DNA of 64,000 nucleotides, from assembly GCA_039105265.1 (NCBI GenBank), contig JAPFFF010000058.1, positions 744,001-808,000 on the forward strand. Direction: 5' to 3'. The stretch is from Tritrichomonas musculus (taxonomy: Eukaryota > Parabasalia > Tritrichomonadida > Tritrichomonadidae). The position numbers and the translations under genes are program-made. Within the stretch, counting starts at the first letter, position 1; every line of letters begins with the position of its first letter. The notes beneath the pieces were generated by a model. That model saw only the letters and a list, made by a program, of their open reading frames with translations. It was not told where the DNA came from and did no database searches. Below are positions 50,472 to 59,958 of the stretch, one piece after another.

Positions 50472-52148
50472 TTAAATATGAGAAACTGCATATTGGAGAA
50501 AGGCCTGTATATTTTCACAATGCTGTCTCGAAAAAATATGGAATAATTGCGTATAATCAGGACATTCACTAAATTTTTCTATCTGTGGAAAAGTATCATG
50601 AGGAACTTCTTCTATTTTTATGTTTGGTAAAGTTGACTCAACCTGTGAGTCTGGCATATCTCCAAGCTCAGGTCCAACTGATTCTGTTAATTTTTGAACG
50701 TGAGTTCTGCACTTCTTCAGGAAGTCAGCAGAACTATTCAATGAGTCAGGGATTTCATAATTACAAGCCGAAATTGCAGGTTCTTTGGATATTGCTTGAA
50801 TCAAATTAATATATCCGTCATCTTTCTTGAAAAGCGCAGCACGAAAAGAAGAACATATTGCAATAATTAGAAAAGAAAAACCATTAAATTGGCTATTCAA
50901 TCCAATAGTTTTTCTACAATAACCAAATATCCTCTCAAAAAGCGGCTTCCATCTAACATTATTATTTCCTCTATATTGGGTAAAGGTATATAGAATTGTG
51001 TAAATAATACGACCAATTATACCAGCAATCGGTTCAACATTTTGTTTGATCTGTAATAAATATGAAATAACATCAAGAGCCATGGCACCAATTGTACATT
51101 CGCGTAATTCTGCAACTCGATTATTAAAGCAAGATCGAAACTGTTGGTAATCAAATGGAAGAGAAACAGCTGATGGAGTATTATCAAACAAACTAGCAAA
51201 CCCAAGTAATAGCATTCGCATACGATCTCCAGCATGTGGAGTATATGGAGCTGTTACGACATGGGAAAGTAAACATAGCGCAGCTGATGTAAGTGCTGAG
51301 TTGGCTAAATCTGGGGTAGTTGAAAGCTCGTAAAAGCAAAGAACCGCAGCATCTACAAATGGCTCAAATATGAGAAAATACATTGGCATTTGAAAATCGC
51401 TTGGAACATATAGACCAAGTTTGGCTACTGATGGAGCTGATGTTTCTCGTTGAAAGAATCCTTTAGCTTTTGGTTTGCAACATAAATACAGCTGTGAACA
51501 ACGCGCTATTAAATTTGCAATAAGTGAATTAAAGATTGGATCTTTGATTGATTTAAAATGCTGTATAAAAGGACCTGATGGCCGATCAAGCTGAAGAAGT
51601 AATGAGAAAAGTAAAAGATGTAAGTCTGATGCAATTGAACAATACTGAGTTATTCCTTTGCAATTTTGCGTGAAAAAATCTGTGAGTGCATTCGTTTCAA
51701 TATCTCGCGTGGCAGCTAAAATCGAAAGTAAAACGAGCGCTGGCTCAGAATCTGTTTGCGATAAAATAGCTCCGAAGAGCCGATCGAAAAATTTTTCTGC
51801 TTCATCCAAACCACATAGAATATTGATTGCAACAACACCAAATGTTCCTGCTCGAATTCTTGGCCACAAAGATTCAAAAATCTGAACGAGTAGATATGAT
51901 GCATTAGCGCGGCGCATTTTTGAAACTTGGCTTTGATCTCGAATACCAATTGCATCGATACATTTGCCAATTAAAGTTCTTAATGCTGGAATTGAATAAT
52001 TTGATGACAATGCGTTTTGCATAACTAAAAATTCAGGCTTCAAAAGAAAAAAAGAATGCCAAAAGTATTGCGATTCTTGTGGCTTTGAATCGTACTCATT
52101 ATTACCACTAATAATTGATGGGATTAAAGCCGAGAACTTTGTTTGCAT
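50472..52148 (-). CDS. ARMH3/C10orf76-like Golgi armadillo protein
   Basis: The 558-residue all-helical protein resembles ARMH3 (C10orf76, DUF1741), a Golgi protein that recruits phosphatidylinositol 4-kinase beta. Corresponding segments in the right order are QYFWHSFFLLKPEF (with FWEELFLMKVN), GVVAINILCGLDEAEKFFDR (with DIINMLMGFDKAELCMKN) and ILAATRDIETNALTDFFTQN (with [20 protein letters not shown]). Toward the C-terminus NNVRWKPLFERIFGY fits TWRELWSALINLL. The protein is shorter than the animal form (about 690). I choose the start at 52148 (MQTKFSAL) over the upstream Met at 52211, because the extra 21 codons overlap the likely promoter motif and would leave 13 bp to the divergent gene. 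The match is by recall, so the family call is moderate. Confidence 0.65.
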   Translation of the reverse strand: MQTKFSALIPSIISGNNEYDSKPQESQYFWHSFFLLKPEFLVMQNALSSNYSIPALRTLIGKCIDAIGIRDQSQVSKMRRANASYLLVQIFESLWPRIRAGTFGVVAINILCGLDEAEKFFDRLFGAILSQTDSEPALVLLSILAATRDIETNALTDFFTQNCKGITQYCSIASDLHLLLFSLLLQLDRPSGPFIQHFKSIKDPIFNSLIANLIARCSQLYLCCKPKAKGFFQRETSAPSVAKLGLYVPSDFQMPMYFLIFEPFVDAAVLCFYELSTTPDLANSALTSAALCLLSHVVTAPYTPHAGDRMRMLLLGFASLFDNTPSAVSLPFDYQQFRSCFNNRVAELRECTIGAMALDVISYLLQIKQNVEPIAGIIGRIIYTILYTFTQYRGNNNVRWKPLFERIFGYCRKTIGLNSQFNGFSFLIIAICSSFRAALFKKDDGYINLIQAISKEPAISACNYEIPDSLNSSADFLKKCRTHVQKLTESVGPELGDMPDSQVESTLPNIKIEEVPHDTFPQIEKFSECPDYTQLFHIFSRQHCENIQAFLQYAVSHI

Positions 52149-52224
52149 TTTTTCTTTCTTAATTTGGGCGGCAAAAAATTCAATTAAGTAAACATTCAAA
52201 AAGTTCATCACTCAAACAAAAAAA
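52149..52224. promoter_or_regulatory. Short divergent promoter with TTCAAAAAGTTCATCACTCA
   Basis: 76 bp separate the ARMH3-like and the next gene. TCAAAAAGTT lies at 52197-52206 and runs into CATCACTCA, which fits a trichomonad-type initiator. The same decamer sits upstream of several other genes in the window. Sharing between the two divergent genes is inferred. Confidence 0.45.
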
Positions 52225-54048
52225 ATGAGTTCCACCATTAAAAATCTATACGAAATTACAAATCATCTTTATAAAGACAGGAGACTTTCATATTCATCGA
52301 TTATTGGCATTGGACCTGATGATCTTATTGCAATTGATAAACAAGAGAAAGCATTTTTACAAAATCCAACGCTAATTCCTTCGTATCATCAAATTTGCGG
52401 TTTTGAATACAATGAAAATTCTTTTTCCAAATATTTTGAAGAATTGGTCAGTCGTCAAGAAAAAGGAAGCTATTTACCATTCACGAAATCATACGTTATT
52501 ATCAAAGGTCGTGCTTATACATATAATTCATTTGTTAAAAGCGACATGTGCATTACTGCTATTCCAGGAGAACCGACATCAACAATTCAATTTGTTAATT
52601 CAGATTTAAAAGATAAAGCCATTACAGATGAAGTATGGAAACAGATTAAAATATGCACTTCACTTAGATTTTACAGGGCTTCCCAACCTATTTTATACTC
52701 TCTTTTTGGTACACGACCAACGCAAAGCAGTGCTTTACGCGTTTTTCATTTAGAAAATCACCTTTCATATGACGATTTTTGCTATACAATTGATAATCAC
52801 ACGATTACAGATGAATTAATTGCATCAGTGGCGTCAGGAATCTTAATTTCTCTCGACATCTCAGAAATATCATCATTTCTTTCCAATTATATACTTCGAA
52901 TTCCAATTATTTTCTCTCATATTTTACATTTAATTGGACCGATGAACGAATTATTTACTTCATTGAATCCACTTTTCCAAAAACATATTCAGTTATTCAG
53001 TGATGACTTTGATGTAATTTTTCCTCTTTTGCAATATTTATTAAATAAAGAAAAAATTGATGAATGCAATGAATTTATGCCAATCCTTATCAATTCATTT
53101 TGGTCAACTCCATTTTGTGGCATTTATATAGCAAAATTAGCTATGCAACAAAATGATACACTAAAAGCGATAACATTCATGAATGCTGCTTGTTTTAGCA
53201 AAAGCTGGCCAGCGAGCACAGTTGGAATGCGAAATTATTCTCAAACCCAAAATTTGAAATATAATAATCCACTTGTTGAATCAAAAATGATAAAGTCACC
53301 TTTTGTTGGGGCTAATGCAGAATTTTTCAAAACAGTATACCAAATAATTCAAAAAGATGATTTTCAAAACAAGTGGGATGAATTTCGTGATCCAGTTTCA
53401 TTTGCCAAAAGAGAAAAAGATAAGAAAAATAGCACATCAAAAAATAATCGTAAAAATTCAGAAAAGATACAAATTAAAATTAATTCTGATAATTCATCAT
53501 TTTCACTCCTTCAAAAAGCATCTAAAACGATGAAAAACTTTGCTACAAATAAACAAATATACGTTAATTGGCCCAAACCGAATTTTGAAGTTATTGAAAA
53601 CAAAAATGATGAAATATATTTGAATGATCCAGGAATTGATTTTGTTCCACCAATGCCCAAATTTGAAATTTTTAATGATTTTCCAATCTCTCCTTTTTTC
53701 CACGATGTAATTAAAGAAACCACTTCTTTGCTCAATAAAAGAAATGAATTGTTATCAAAAGAAGTGTTAAATGATAAAGCAATGGATATTTACAGCATTT
53801 TACTTTTGGCTCTCAGAGTTGATGATGAAGCTTTATTCTTTAAATGCTATAATTATCTATATTCAAATGGTGCAAACGGCATTGAAAAAATTCTTTTGAT
53901 ATACGCTAAAATAAAGGGATATGGGATAGATTTGGAGGAATTGCTTCAATTGGAAATCAAAAATTCGACTCAAACTGAAAATAATGCAATTACTTATTTA
54001 GAGTGTTTGGCTTCTGCATTTGAGCGTTTAAAAGAATCTGCGAAATAA
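52225..54048 (+). CDS. Helical TPR-like protein, possible exomer ChAP family
   Basis: The 607-residue protein has a mixed N-terminal domain (1-190) and a helical-repeat region (about 190-345) with TPR-like pairs such as YIAKLAMQQNDTLKAITFM. A Lys/Asn/Ser-rich linker lies at 390-430. A conserved-looking segment (FVPPMPKFEIFNDFPISPFF, about 474-493) and a helical end follow. The layout is reminiscent of ChAPs (Chs5/Arf1-binding cargo adaptors of the trans-Golgi exomer), but the similarity I can see is weak and I do not claim it. Sharing a promoter with an ARMH3-like Golgi gene would fit a secretory role. It may equally be a trichomonad-specific protein. Confidence 0.35.
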   Translation: MSSTIKNLYEITNHLYKDRRLSYSSIIGIGPDDLIAIDKQEKAFLQNPTLIPSYHQICGFEYNENSFSKYFEELVSRQEKGSYLPFTKSYVIIKGRAYTYNSFVKSDMCITAIPGEPTSTIQFVNSDLKDKAITDEVWKQIKICTSLRFYRASQPILYSLFGTRPTQSSALRVFHLENHLSYDDFCYTIDNHTITDELIASVASGILISLDISEISSFLSNYILRIPIIFSHILHLIGPMNELFTSLNPLFQKHIQLFSDDFDVIFPLLQYLLNKEKIDECNEFMPILINSFWSTPFCGIYIAKLAMQQNDTLKAITFMNAACFSKSWPASTVGMRNYSQTQNLKYNNPLVESKMIKSPFVGANAEFFKTVYQIIQKDDFQNKWDEFRDPVSFAKREKDKKNSTSKNNRKNSEKIQIKINSDNSSFSLLQKASKTMKNFATNKQIYVNWPKPNFEVIENKNDEIYLNDPGIDFVPPMPKFEIFNDFPISPFFHDVIKETTSLLNKRNELLSKEVLNDKAMDIYSILLLALRVDDEALFFKCYNYLYSNGANGIEKILLIYAKIKGYGIDLEELLQLEIKNSTQTENNAITYLECLASAFERLKESAK

Positions 54049-54318
54049 TTCAATTTGTTCATTGTAATATAAATAAATATAGATTTTGCTCTTTAAGATA
54101 TTTATCATTATTTAATAACAATCTTTAATTTTTGATGATATTGTTAAAAAAAAAAAAAAGAAGAAGAATTAAAATAAACACATATGCAAAATGTTTATAT
54201 AAAAATCGTTTGTATGGAACAATAAATCTCCAGTATTTTAAATACTGATCGAATGAACCATGAAAGAGGTTTGATTAGAAAAACAACAACAAATAAAAAA
54301 GGAATTTAAAAATTGAAA
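54049..54318. other. Convergent 3' ends
   Basis: 270 bp of AT-rich DNA between two genes that end toward each other. A short poly-A run is at 54145-54159. Nothing else is seen. Confidence 0.4.
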
Positions 54319-55551
54319 TCAATCATCATTACAGTTGTCTTTGGTACAATGAAGCTTCTTATGAACAAAGTCGTTCGCTCGCTCGGCCGCATCTTCAACT
54401 TTTTTGATTCTATCAATAAATTCTTTGTAATCTTCTTTATTTACTCTATATTTCTTTCTCCTTTCTTCCTCTTCTTCTTGCTGTTTCCTTCTTCTTTCTT
54501 CTTCTTCTTCTTGTTGCTGTTTCCTTCTTCTTTCTTCTTCTTCTTCTTGTTGCTGTTTCTTTCTTCTTTCTTCTTCTTCTTCTTGCTGTTTCCTTCTTCT
54601 TTCTTCTTCTTCTTCTTGTTTCTTTCTCCTTTCTTCCTCTTCTTCTTGCTGTTTCCTTCTTCTTTCTTCCTCTTCTTCTTGTTGCTGTTTCTTTCTCCTT
54701 TCTTCTTCTTCTTCTTCTTGCTGTTTCTTTCTCCTTTCTTCCTCTTCTTCTTCTTGTTGTTTCTTTCTCCTTTCTTCCTCTTCTTCTTGCTGTTTCTTTC
54801 TCCTTTCTTCCTCTTCTTCTTGCTGTTTCCTTCTTCTTTCTTCTTCTTCTAAGCGTTTTCGCTCTTCCTCTTGAATTAAACTCTGGTTATTACTATCATC
54901 AACAATATTTTCATCTGTTTTTGGCCCATAAATTTGATCTAACAATATCTGGATCCATTCATCAACTGTACGAACAATACCATCAGCTGCACGAATAGGA
55001 ATATAAAAAATTCGAGCTGTTTGATGGCCTATACACTTAAGAGGATTATCATTGCATTCAGTATAACAGTATGGCGATATTAATGAAATGAGAAAACGTA
55101 AAGGATAGAGTAAAAATTTAATTATATATAAGGGAATGATAAATAGGTGAGGAAGTGCTAAAGCGAGAGATTTAATAGTATATCTGATTCCTTCAAATAA
55201 TTTGATAATAGGCGCAAAAAATGAGGAATAAAGCCATGATAGGAAAGGAAATATGAATGTTTTTGAAAAACAAAGAATTAAATTTAACAAATATATAGGA
55301 GATAAAATAATTCGTCTAAAAAATTCAGTAATATTACGACTCATTAAACACAAAATCGCTTTTGGATAACGATAAATCCAAGATATATGCAGTCCATATA
55401 AATGGCATGGAGCAACAATATTTTGTGCGTCGCATTGAAAAGCAGCAAAAAGACAACCAATTGCAAATAATATAAGTAAATAATTTGAATTTATTGCAAT
55501 CTTGCTTTTTGTTGATACTGGTCTTCTGGATTTTGAACGTGGCGCCTTCAT
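54319..55551 (-). CDS. Membrane protein with long charged single-helix tail
   Basis: The 410-residue protein has a basic N-terminus, a hydrophobic helix at about 22-42 (YLLILFAIGCLFAAFQC), then several hydrophobic stretches to about 165, separated by Pro-rich and basic residues (ILSPIYLLNLILCFS, ALPHLFIIPLYIIKFLLYP), so it is probably a multi-pass membrane or reticulon-like protein. Residues 224-375 are a tandem repeat of an 11-12-residue unit of the type RRKKQQEEEEE, whose regular opposite charges predict a stable single alpha helix. A short polar tail follows, with two Cys. The strand opposite is open over the repeat, but that is composition. The upstream region carries AAACGGTTAA (minus strand, 55568-55577), a Myb-type site. 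Function is unknown. Confidence 0.6.
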   Translation of the reverse strand: MKAPRSKSRRPVSTKSKIAINSNYLLILFAIGCLFAAFQCDAQNIVAPCHLYGLHISWIYRYPKAILCLMSRNITEFFRRIILSPIYLLNLILCFSKTFIFPFLSWLYSSFFAPIIKLFEGIRYTIKSLALALPHLFIIPLYIIKFLLYPLRFLISLISPYCYTECNDNPLKCIGHQTARIFYIPIRAADGIVRTVDEWIQILLDQIYGPKTDENIVDDSNNQSLIQEEERKRLEEEERRRKQQEEEEERRKKQQEEEEERRKKQQEEEEEERRKKQQEEEEEERRKKQQQEEEEERRRKQQEEEEERRKKQEEEEERRRKQQEEEEERRKKQQQEEEEERRRKQQQEEEEERRRKQQEEEEERRKKYRVNKEDYKEFIDRIKKVEDAAERANDFVHKKLHCTKDNCNDD

Positions 55552-55841
55552 TTCTATTTTTGAATGATTAACCGTTTATTCTTCTAATTTTATATATAGA
55601 AAATTTTCTATATGAATTCGAAAGTAATAAAATGAATCCATATACGAATAAGCTTGCAACAACAAAGAACTGATCTACCTGATCGATCTTTGCTTTCATT
55701 AAAATCATATGATTTTTAGTAATTATCATGAAAAGGATCTTTTAACTATTTTCTTTAAATATTAGTTAAAATAGACTTTTAAAATAAATTGATAAAGATT
55801 TAATATTGATTAAAATATAATAAAATAAAGTCTAAGTTTTA

Positions 55842-57155
55842 TTACCAAGATGAGTCTGATGAAGATTCGGCGCTTGAATCTGATTCTGATGCAGCAATAT
55901 CTGCTCTCATTTCTGCCATCTTTTGTAGAAGTTCTGCTGCAGAAAGAACACTAGTATCTTCATTTTGTTTAACCTTTGGAGGTGGTGGAGGTTGAGTCCT
56001 ATCGACTTTTTTGAGTGTAAAGTTTCCTGTTTTGATAAGATCCAAAAAGTTTGGTTGATTTGGAGGAGGAGGAGGAGGCTTGTTCTGGGATTTAGCAGGT
56101 GCGATTTGTGGCTGGGCTGATGGAGCAGGTGGTGGAGGTGGTGGTGGTGGTGGAGGAGGTGGTGGTGGTGGTGGTGGAGCACCTCCACCTCCAATATCTT
56201 GAGGAGCTTCATCTTCATCCGATGACGTTTCTGGCTGTGGTGTTGGGGCTGGGGCAGGCGGTGGACTTGGCCTGTTACCTCCTGAAGGTGGAGGAGGAGG
56301 TGGTGGTGGTGGTGGCGGCGGAGCTCCGCCTCCACCACTAGTTTGCTGTGGACTTTCGTATATTTGTTGTTGTTGTTGCTGTATTGTAGGTTTTTGAGAG
56401 TATGAAGGAGTTGAAGTAGATTCTGGAAGAGCTGTAGGCGATTGAACATTGAAATGAAGTTGTGGCCTTGATTTAGCAGATTCTCCTCTTGGAGGAGGAA
56501 ATAGAAGAAGCTGTTGAGGCGGGTAAACTTTGTTAATAAATATAGTGAGTACACCTGATGATCCTTTATCTTCAACAACTTTTTCTTTCTTTTTAGCCTT
56601 CTTTTCTTTCTTCATTGTAGTTTTTTGCATATCTTTAAATTTCTGTTTCATCTCAGCTTGAAATATACCTTCAAAAACTTGAGGATATGTTACATAACAA
56701 TCAAGTGATGTATAATCCCTGACAAGATTTTGCCATATTTTCATTGAAAATGGTGGATTAGCTTCATCTATTAATTTTTGTGCAACTGAGCTCCTCTTTG
56801 AAACAACAGCATCAGGTGGTAAAACCTTTGTATCTGGAGATATAGGTGCAAAATTGTTATTTGCAAAATCGATTGGATTTGCATTTTGATTTTTGGTCAT
56901 AATTGGTTCTGCGCTTTCTTTAAATTTCTCGACACGCGATTTAATAGTAGTCAATCTATCTGAAACAGCGGTAAACTCATTCGAAATATCTTTGAAAATC
57001 ATAGTCGCAAGTTCATGAAGAGATGTTAATTGAGTAAAGAGACCTATAGCATAAACATATGCAGTATCATTTACTACTTGATTTGGATCGGATGATGAAG
57101 AATCAGGAAATGGGGTGACAGAGGAAAAGGTTGGAAGAGAATAAGCAGGAAACAT
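55842..57155 (-). CDS. SCAR: SCAR/WAVE actin-nucleation-promoting factor
   Basis: The 437-residue protein has the complete layout of SCAR. Residues 28-195 form the SCAR homology region: helices with FTQLTSLHELATMIFKDISN, then AVSDRLTTIKSRVEKF, then YPQVFEGIFQAEM and a Lys-rich end, as in WAVE. A Gln run and two long polyproline tracts (about 278-290 and 326-345) bind profilin. A WH2 actin-binding motif follows (369-386, FLDLIKTGNFTLKKV), then a short central helix (404-422, SAAELLQKMAEMRADIA), and an acidic tail ending in the diagnostic Trp437, which contacts the Arp2/3 complex. This would drive branched actin assembly during the amoeboid change of trichomonads. Rac1-regulatory partners are not in the window. 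Confidence 0.85.
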   Translation of the reverse strand: MFPAYSLPTFSSVTPFPDSSSSDPNQVVNDTAYVYAIGLFTQLTSLHELATMIFKDISNEFTAVSDRLTTIKSRVEKFKESAEPIMTKNQNANPIDFANNNFAPISPDTKVLPPDAVVSKRSSVAQKLIDEANPPFSMKIWQNLVRDYTSLDCYVTYPQVFEGIFQAEMKQKFKDMQKTTMKKEKKAKKKEKVVEDKGSSGVLTIFINKVYPPQQLLLFPPPRGESAKSRPQLHFNVQSPTALPESTSTPSYSQKPTIQQQQQQIYESPQQTSGGGGAPPPPPPPPPPPPSGGNRPSPPPAPAPTPQPETSSDEDEAPQDIGGGGAPPPPPPPPPPPPPPPPPAPSAQPQIAPAKSQNKPPPPPPNQPNFLDLIKTGNFTLKKVDRTQPPPPPKVKQNEDTSVLSAAELLQKMAEMRADIAASESDSSAESSSDSSW

Positions 57156-57852
57156 TTCTAACTAAAACTTTTTCAATTAATAATTCATCGATATTTTTTA
57201 AAATTTTACATACATATATAAAATTCATCAAAATCAATAACAACAATAGTACGATTCTTTTTTTTAATGTTAAAAAAAAAACTTTGCAAAAATTGACATT
57301 TTCCTACCTAAAAATTGAATTTGTTTTTAAAAACTCAATTGCTTCAAAAAAAAAATATTTTCATGAATTCCATTCTATATATAAGACGAATGCCTTCAAT
57401 GAATTTTTAGAGAACATTACACAATTATTTCCTTTTTAATTCAAAAGAGTTTGAGACATTTTCTTTTGATTTTGAGGAAGTCATGTTTTTGATTTTTAAA
57501 TTATTTTTAAGCAATATTTGGACATAATATTCTATAATGCAGTCACAATATGCACATGATTTTAAATGAGCTGGACTCAGTTTATGATAACATTTTTTTT
57601 ATGTTAAAATAAATAATTTGAGAAAAGTGATGTTTAATACTTTTTAATATAGCTCAAAAATGCGATAAATCATGGTTATAATCAAACCTTTATTCTGATT
57701 TTCACTGTGACTATTTCATTGAACACTAATCCAATTCAATATTGAATGATTACACAATGCCCAAGAATTTGCCATAAATTCAGAAAAGTATAACGTTAAA
57801 TGATACTTATTAAAGCAAATGTACATTACTTTTATTTTAAATTATTAAATAC
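57156..57852. other. Upstream region of SCAR
   Basis: AT-rich DNA. AAAACTTTTTCAATTA (57161-57176) is a near-match of the recurrent decamer just upstream of the SCAR start. An open frame across 57131-57439 is not credible. The stretch ends with the left target-site copy (57845-57852) of the next element. Confidence 0.45.
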
Positions 57853-58783
57853 TACAGCTCGGAATTATTACTGTTGCGTTATTTTACAGTAATAAGCAAA
57901 TAAAAGAGCAATTTGAAAATTTTCAAAAATTTTTAAAAATTTAAAAATTTAAAATTTTAATATTTTTTTCAATTGTGTTCTTTAGTTGAAAATCGTATCA
58001 TTCTCTTAATTATGATAAAATAAAACTTGGATTTATTCATTTATAAAAATATTATTCTCAAAAAGTTCGATTTAATTATCATTCATTGTTATACAAATAT
58101 AAACGATCTGAAGGTCAAAAATATTTGACTTTAAAAAGGCCAAAAAGTTTCCATTACTGCAGTTAGCGGTTTGCAGTAATAAGGTATTCAATTCAAATTT
58201 ACCATAAATAGGTGAAAAAGCAGCTGTTATTACTGCAGTTAGCGGTTTACAGTAATAAGAATTCAATTATTATTGACCTATTTTTTGCCTTAAAAGAGGT
58301 TATTGGTTAAAATTATGGTGAATTTAATATTAAATGTTATTTATTATGACTTTCTAATATTTTTTTAATGTTCACATTATCATTAAGTTAATTCATATTT
58401 TTTTACTGATTTAAAGCAAATTGAAAATTTGTATATTAAATACTAAGAATTAAATAGAATCAAAAATAATTATACCGAAAAAATAAATTAATTTTGAATT
58501 CTAATCTGAAATTTTCTATTTAGAAATATATTTTTTGAATATTTTATTTATATTATTTTAATTATTTTGAATACTTTATTTATATTATTTTATTAATTTT
58601 GAATGCTTTTGTTAGCATTTTGAATTTTTTGTTATAATTTCTCAAAATTTTAATGAAAGCAAAATTTTTCAAAATTTTTATATATCAAAAATTTTTAATT
58701 TGACCATTTTGAGCAAAATCCCAAATCGCAGTCATAAGAAGACAAAAAATTGAATGGGCCTGCAGTAGTAATTCCGAGCTGTA
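57853..58783. mobile_element. hAT-like MITE (TACAGCTCGG ends) with reiterated CAGTAATAA stem-loops
   Basis: The ends are inverted repeats TACAGCTCGGAATTA and TAATTCCGAGCTGTA, flanked by an exact 8-bp duplication TTAAATAC (57845-57852 and 58784-58791). Inside, TTATTACTG...CAGTAATAA stem-loop units occur at about 57864-57895, 58153-58183 and 58228-58258; the latter two share ACTGCAGTTAGCGGTTT. These look like transposase-binding subterminal repeats. There is no transposase; the internal open frame at 58072-58266 is chance. Length is 931 bp. Confidence 0.85.
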
Positions 58784-58791
58784 TTAAATAC

Positions 58792-59272
58792 TATTATAAA
58801 TCAATCTTTTTCTCTTTTTCTTTAATCGTTTAAGCCAAAAAAAAAAGGTCAATTTTGAATTTCAAAAATTTTTTACAATTGAAAGCATTTTTTTATAAAA
58901 ATTTTTTTAGGATGGGTATTTCTATGAGTTAATTCAAATTTTGTTTCTTGAAATTGAATTGAAAGAAAAAATATCAAATATTTATATCTTGCTAGAATAT
59001 TGATAAATTCAATAATTACATATATATTTATTTTCATTTAATAATATAATAACAATTTAATAAATTATCAAATGCATATTAGTATTTGTTATTAAAATTT
59101 TGAATATATTAGATCCCCTTTCAAAAAATAAAAAGATTCCTCTAAAAAAGTTTCATTATTTCAGAAGATTCCTCTAAAAAAGTTTAACTCTCAAATTTGT
59201 TAAGAATATTCAAAATTTGTGAAAATTCTCAGAGCTTACACAAATTTATTTATCCAGCCTAATAAAAATGAT

Positions 59273-59303
<31 letters not shown>

Positions 59304-59329
59304 GTGAGAATTGCCAATTGAATACTTTT
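58792..59329. other. Intergenic with small tandem repeat
   Basis: AT-rich. AAGATTCCTCTAAAAAAGTTT occurs twice, at about 59133-59153 and 59165-59185, a 32-bp-period direct repeat. A poly-T run at 59276-59303 is followed by the inverted repeat below. Confidence 0.5.
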
Positions 59330-59635
59330 TGGTGTAAAAATGATAATTTTGAAGTAAAGTATCATTGAAAAGCTCTTTACGTCAGTGAAAAGTCCTAAAC
59401 GGTGAAGTGAAAATTCAAAAAAGGTTTGAAAAAAATTTTATGACATTGATATAGTTTTTTACCAAAATAAAAAAAAGGTCAAATATAAATACCTTTTTTA
59501 ATCGTTAATATTTATTATATTTTCTCAATTTTATGGTAATTTGAATGAATGACTTCACCGTAAAGGACTTTTTTCTATTCAAAAGAACTTTTCACGATAC
59601 TTTAAAATAGTAAATTATCTTTTTTCATGAAAAAA
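59330..59635. repeat. Inverted-repeat element of about 300 bp
   Basis: The left arm contains GATAATTTTGAAG, then AAAGTATCATTGAAAAG and further in CGGTGAAGT. The right arm is the inverse: ACTTCACCG, then CTTTTCACGATACTTT, then AAATTATC. The arms match imperfectly over roughly 70 bp. No target duplication could be pinned down, so its class is open. Confidence 0.6.
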
Positions 59636-59958
59636 ATCAAAGCAGTTAAAGCAGTTGGTATGCATATATATGGAGTTATTTAGTAAAATAAGAAATAAAT
59701 CACCTATGACATTCATTGATAGTTCAATGAACGTCATTTGTTCTGATATAAATTCTCACTTTTTGAATAATCATCATAATTTTTTTAAAAAAAAATGTAG
59801 ATAATCGTATCCCACATATAAAAATAAAACGCAATAACATTTTTTTTGAGTGACATTATTCATTCAATAAAATATCTAAAAGCGAAAATATTGATCTTTG
59901 TTTTCAATTTTTCTTAAGCATTTTGAATTTACATTGAAATTGAGATGATTAAAAAATA
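59636..59958. other. Upstream region of the multi-pass membrane protein gene
   Basis: AT-rich; a CACTTTTTGAATAATCATC stretch lies near 59759-59777. No Myb-type core was found. Nothing else is recognised. Confidence 0.4.

Noticed and set aside
52149-52211. Longer N-terminus for the ARMH3-like protein
   Set aside because: It would leave 13 bp between divergent starts and run through the promoter-like TTCAAAAAGTTC motif.
54313-54852. Plus-strand frame of Phe/Ser/Leu repeats
   Set aside because: It is the complement of the charged-helix repeat; a shadow of the membrane protein gene.
57131-57439. 102-codon plus-strand frame upstream of SCAR
   Set aside because: It overlaps the SCAR start on the opposite strand and is Lys/Phe/Asn-rich as expected for random AT-rich DNA.
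58072-58266. 64-codon minus-strand frame inside the 57853-58783 MITE
   Set aside because: Only the hairpin repeats are being translated; no independent support.
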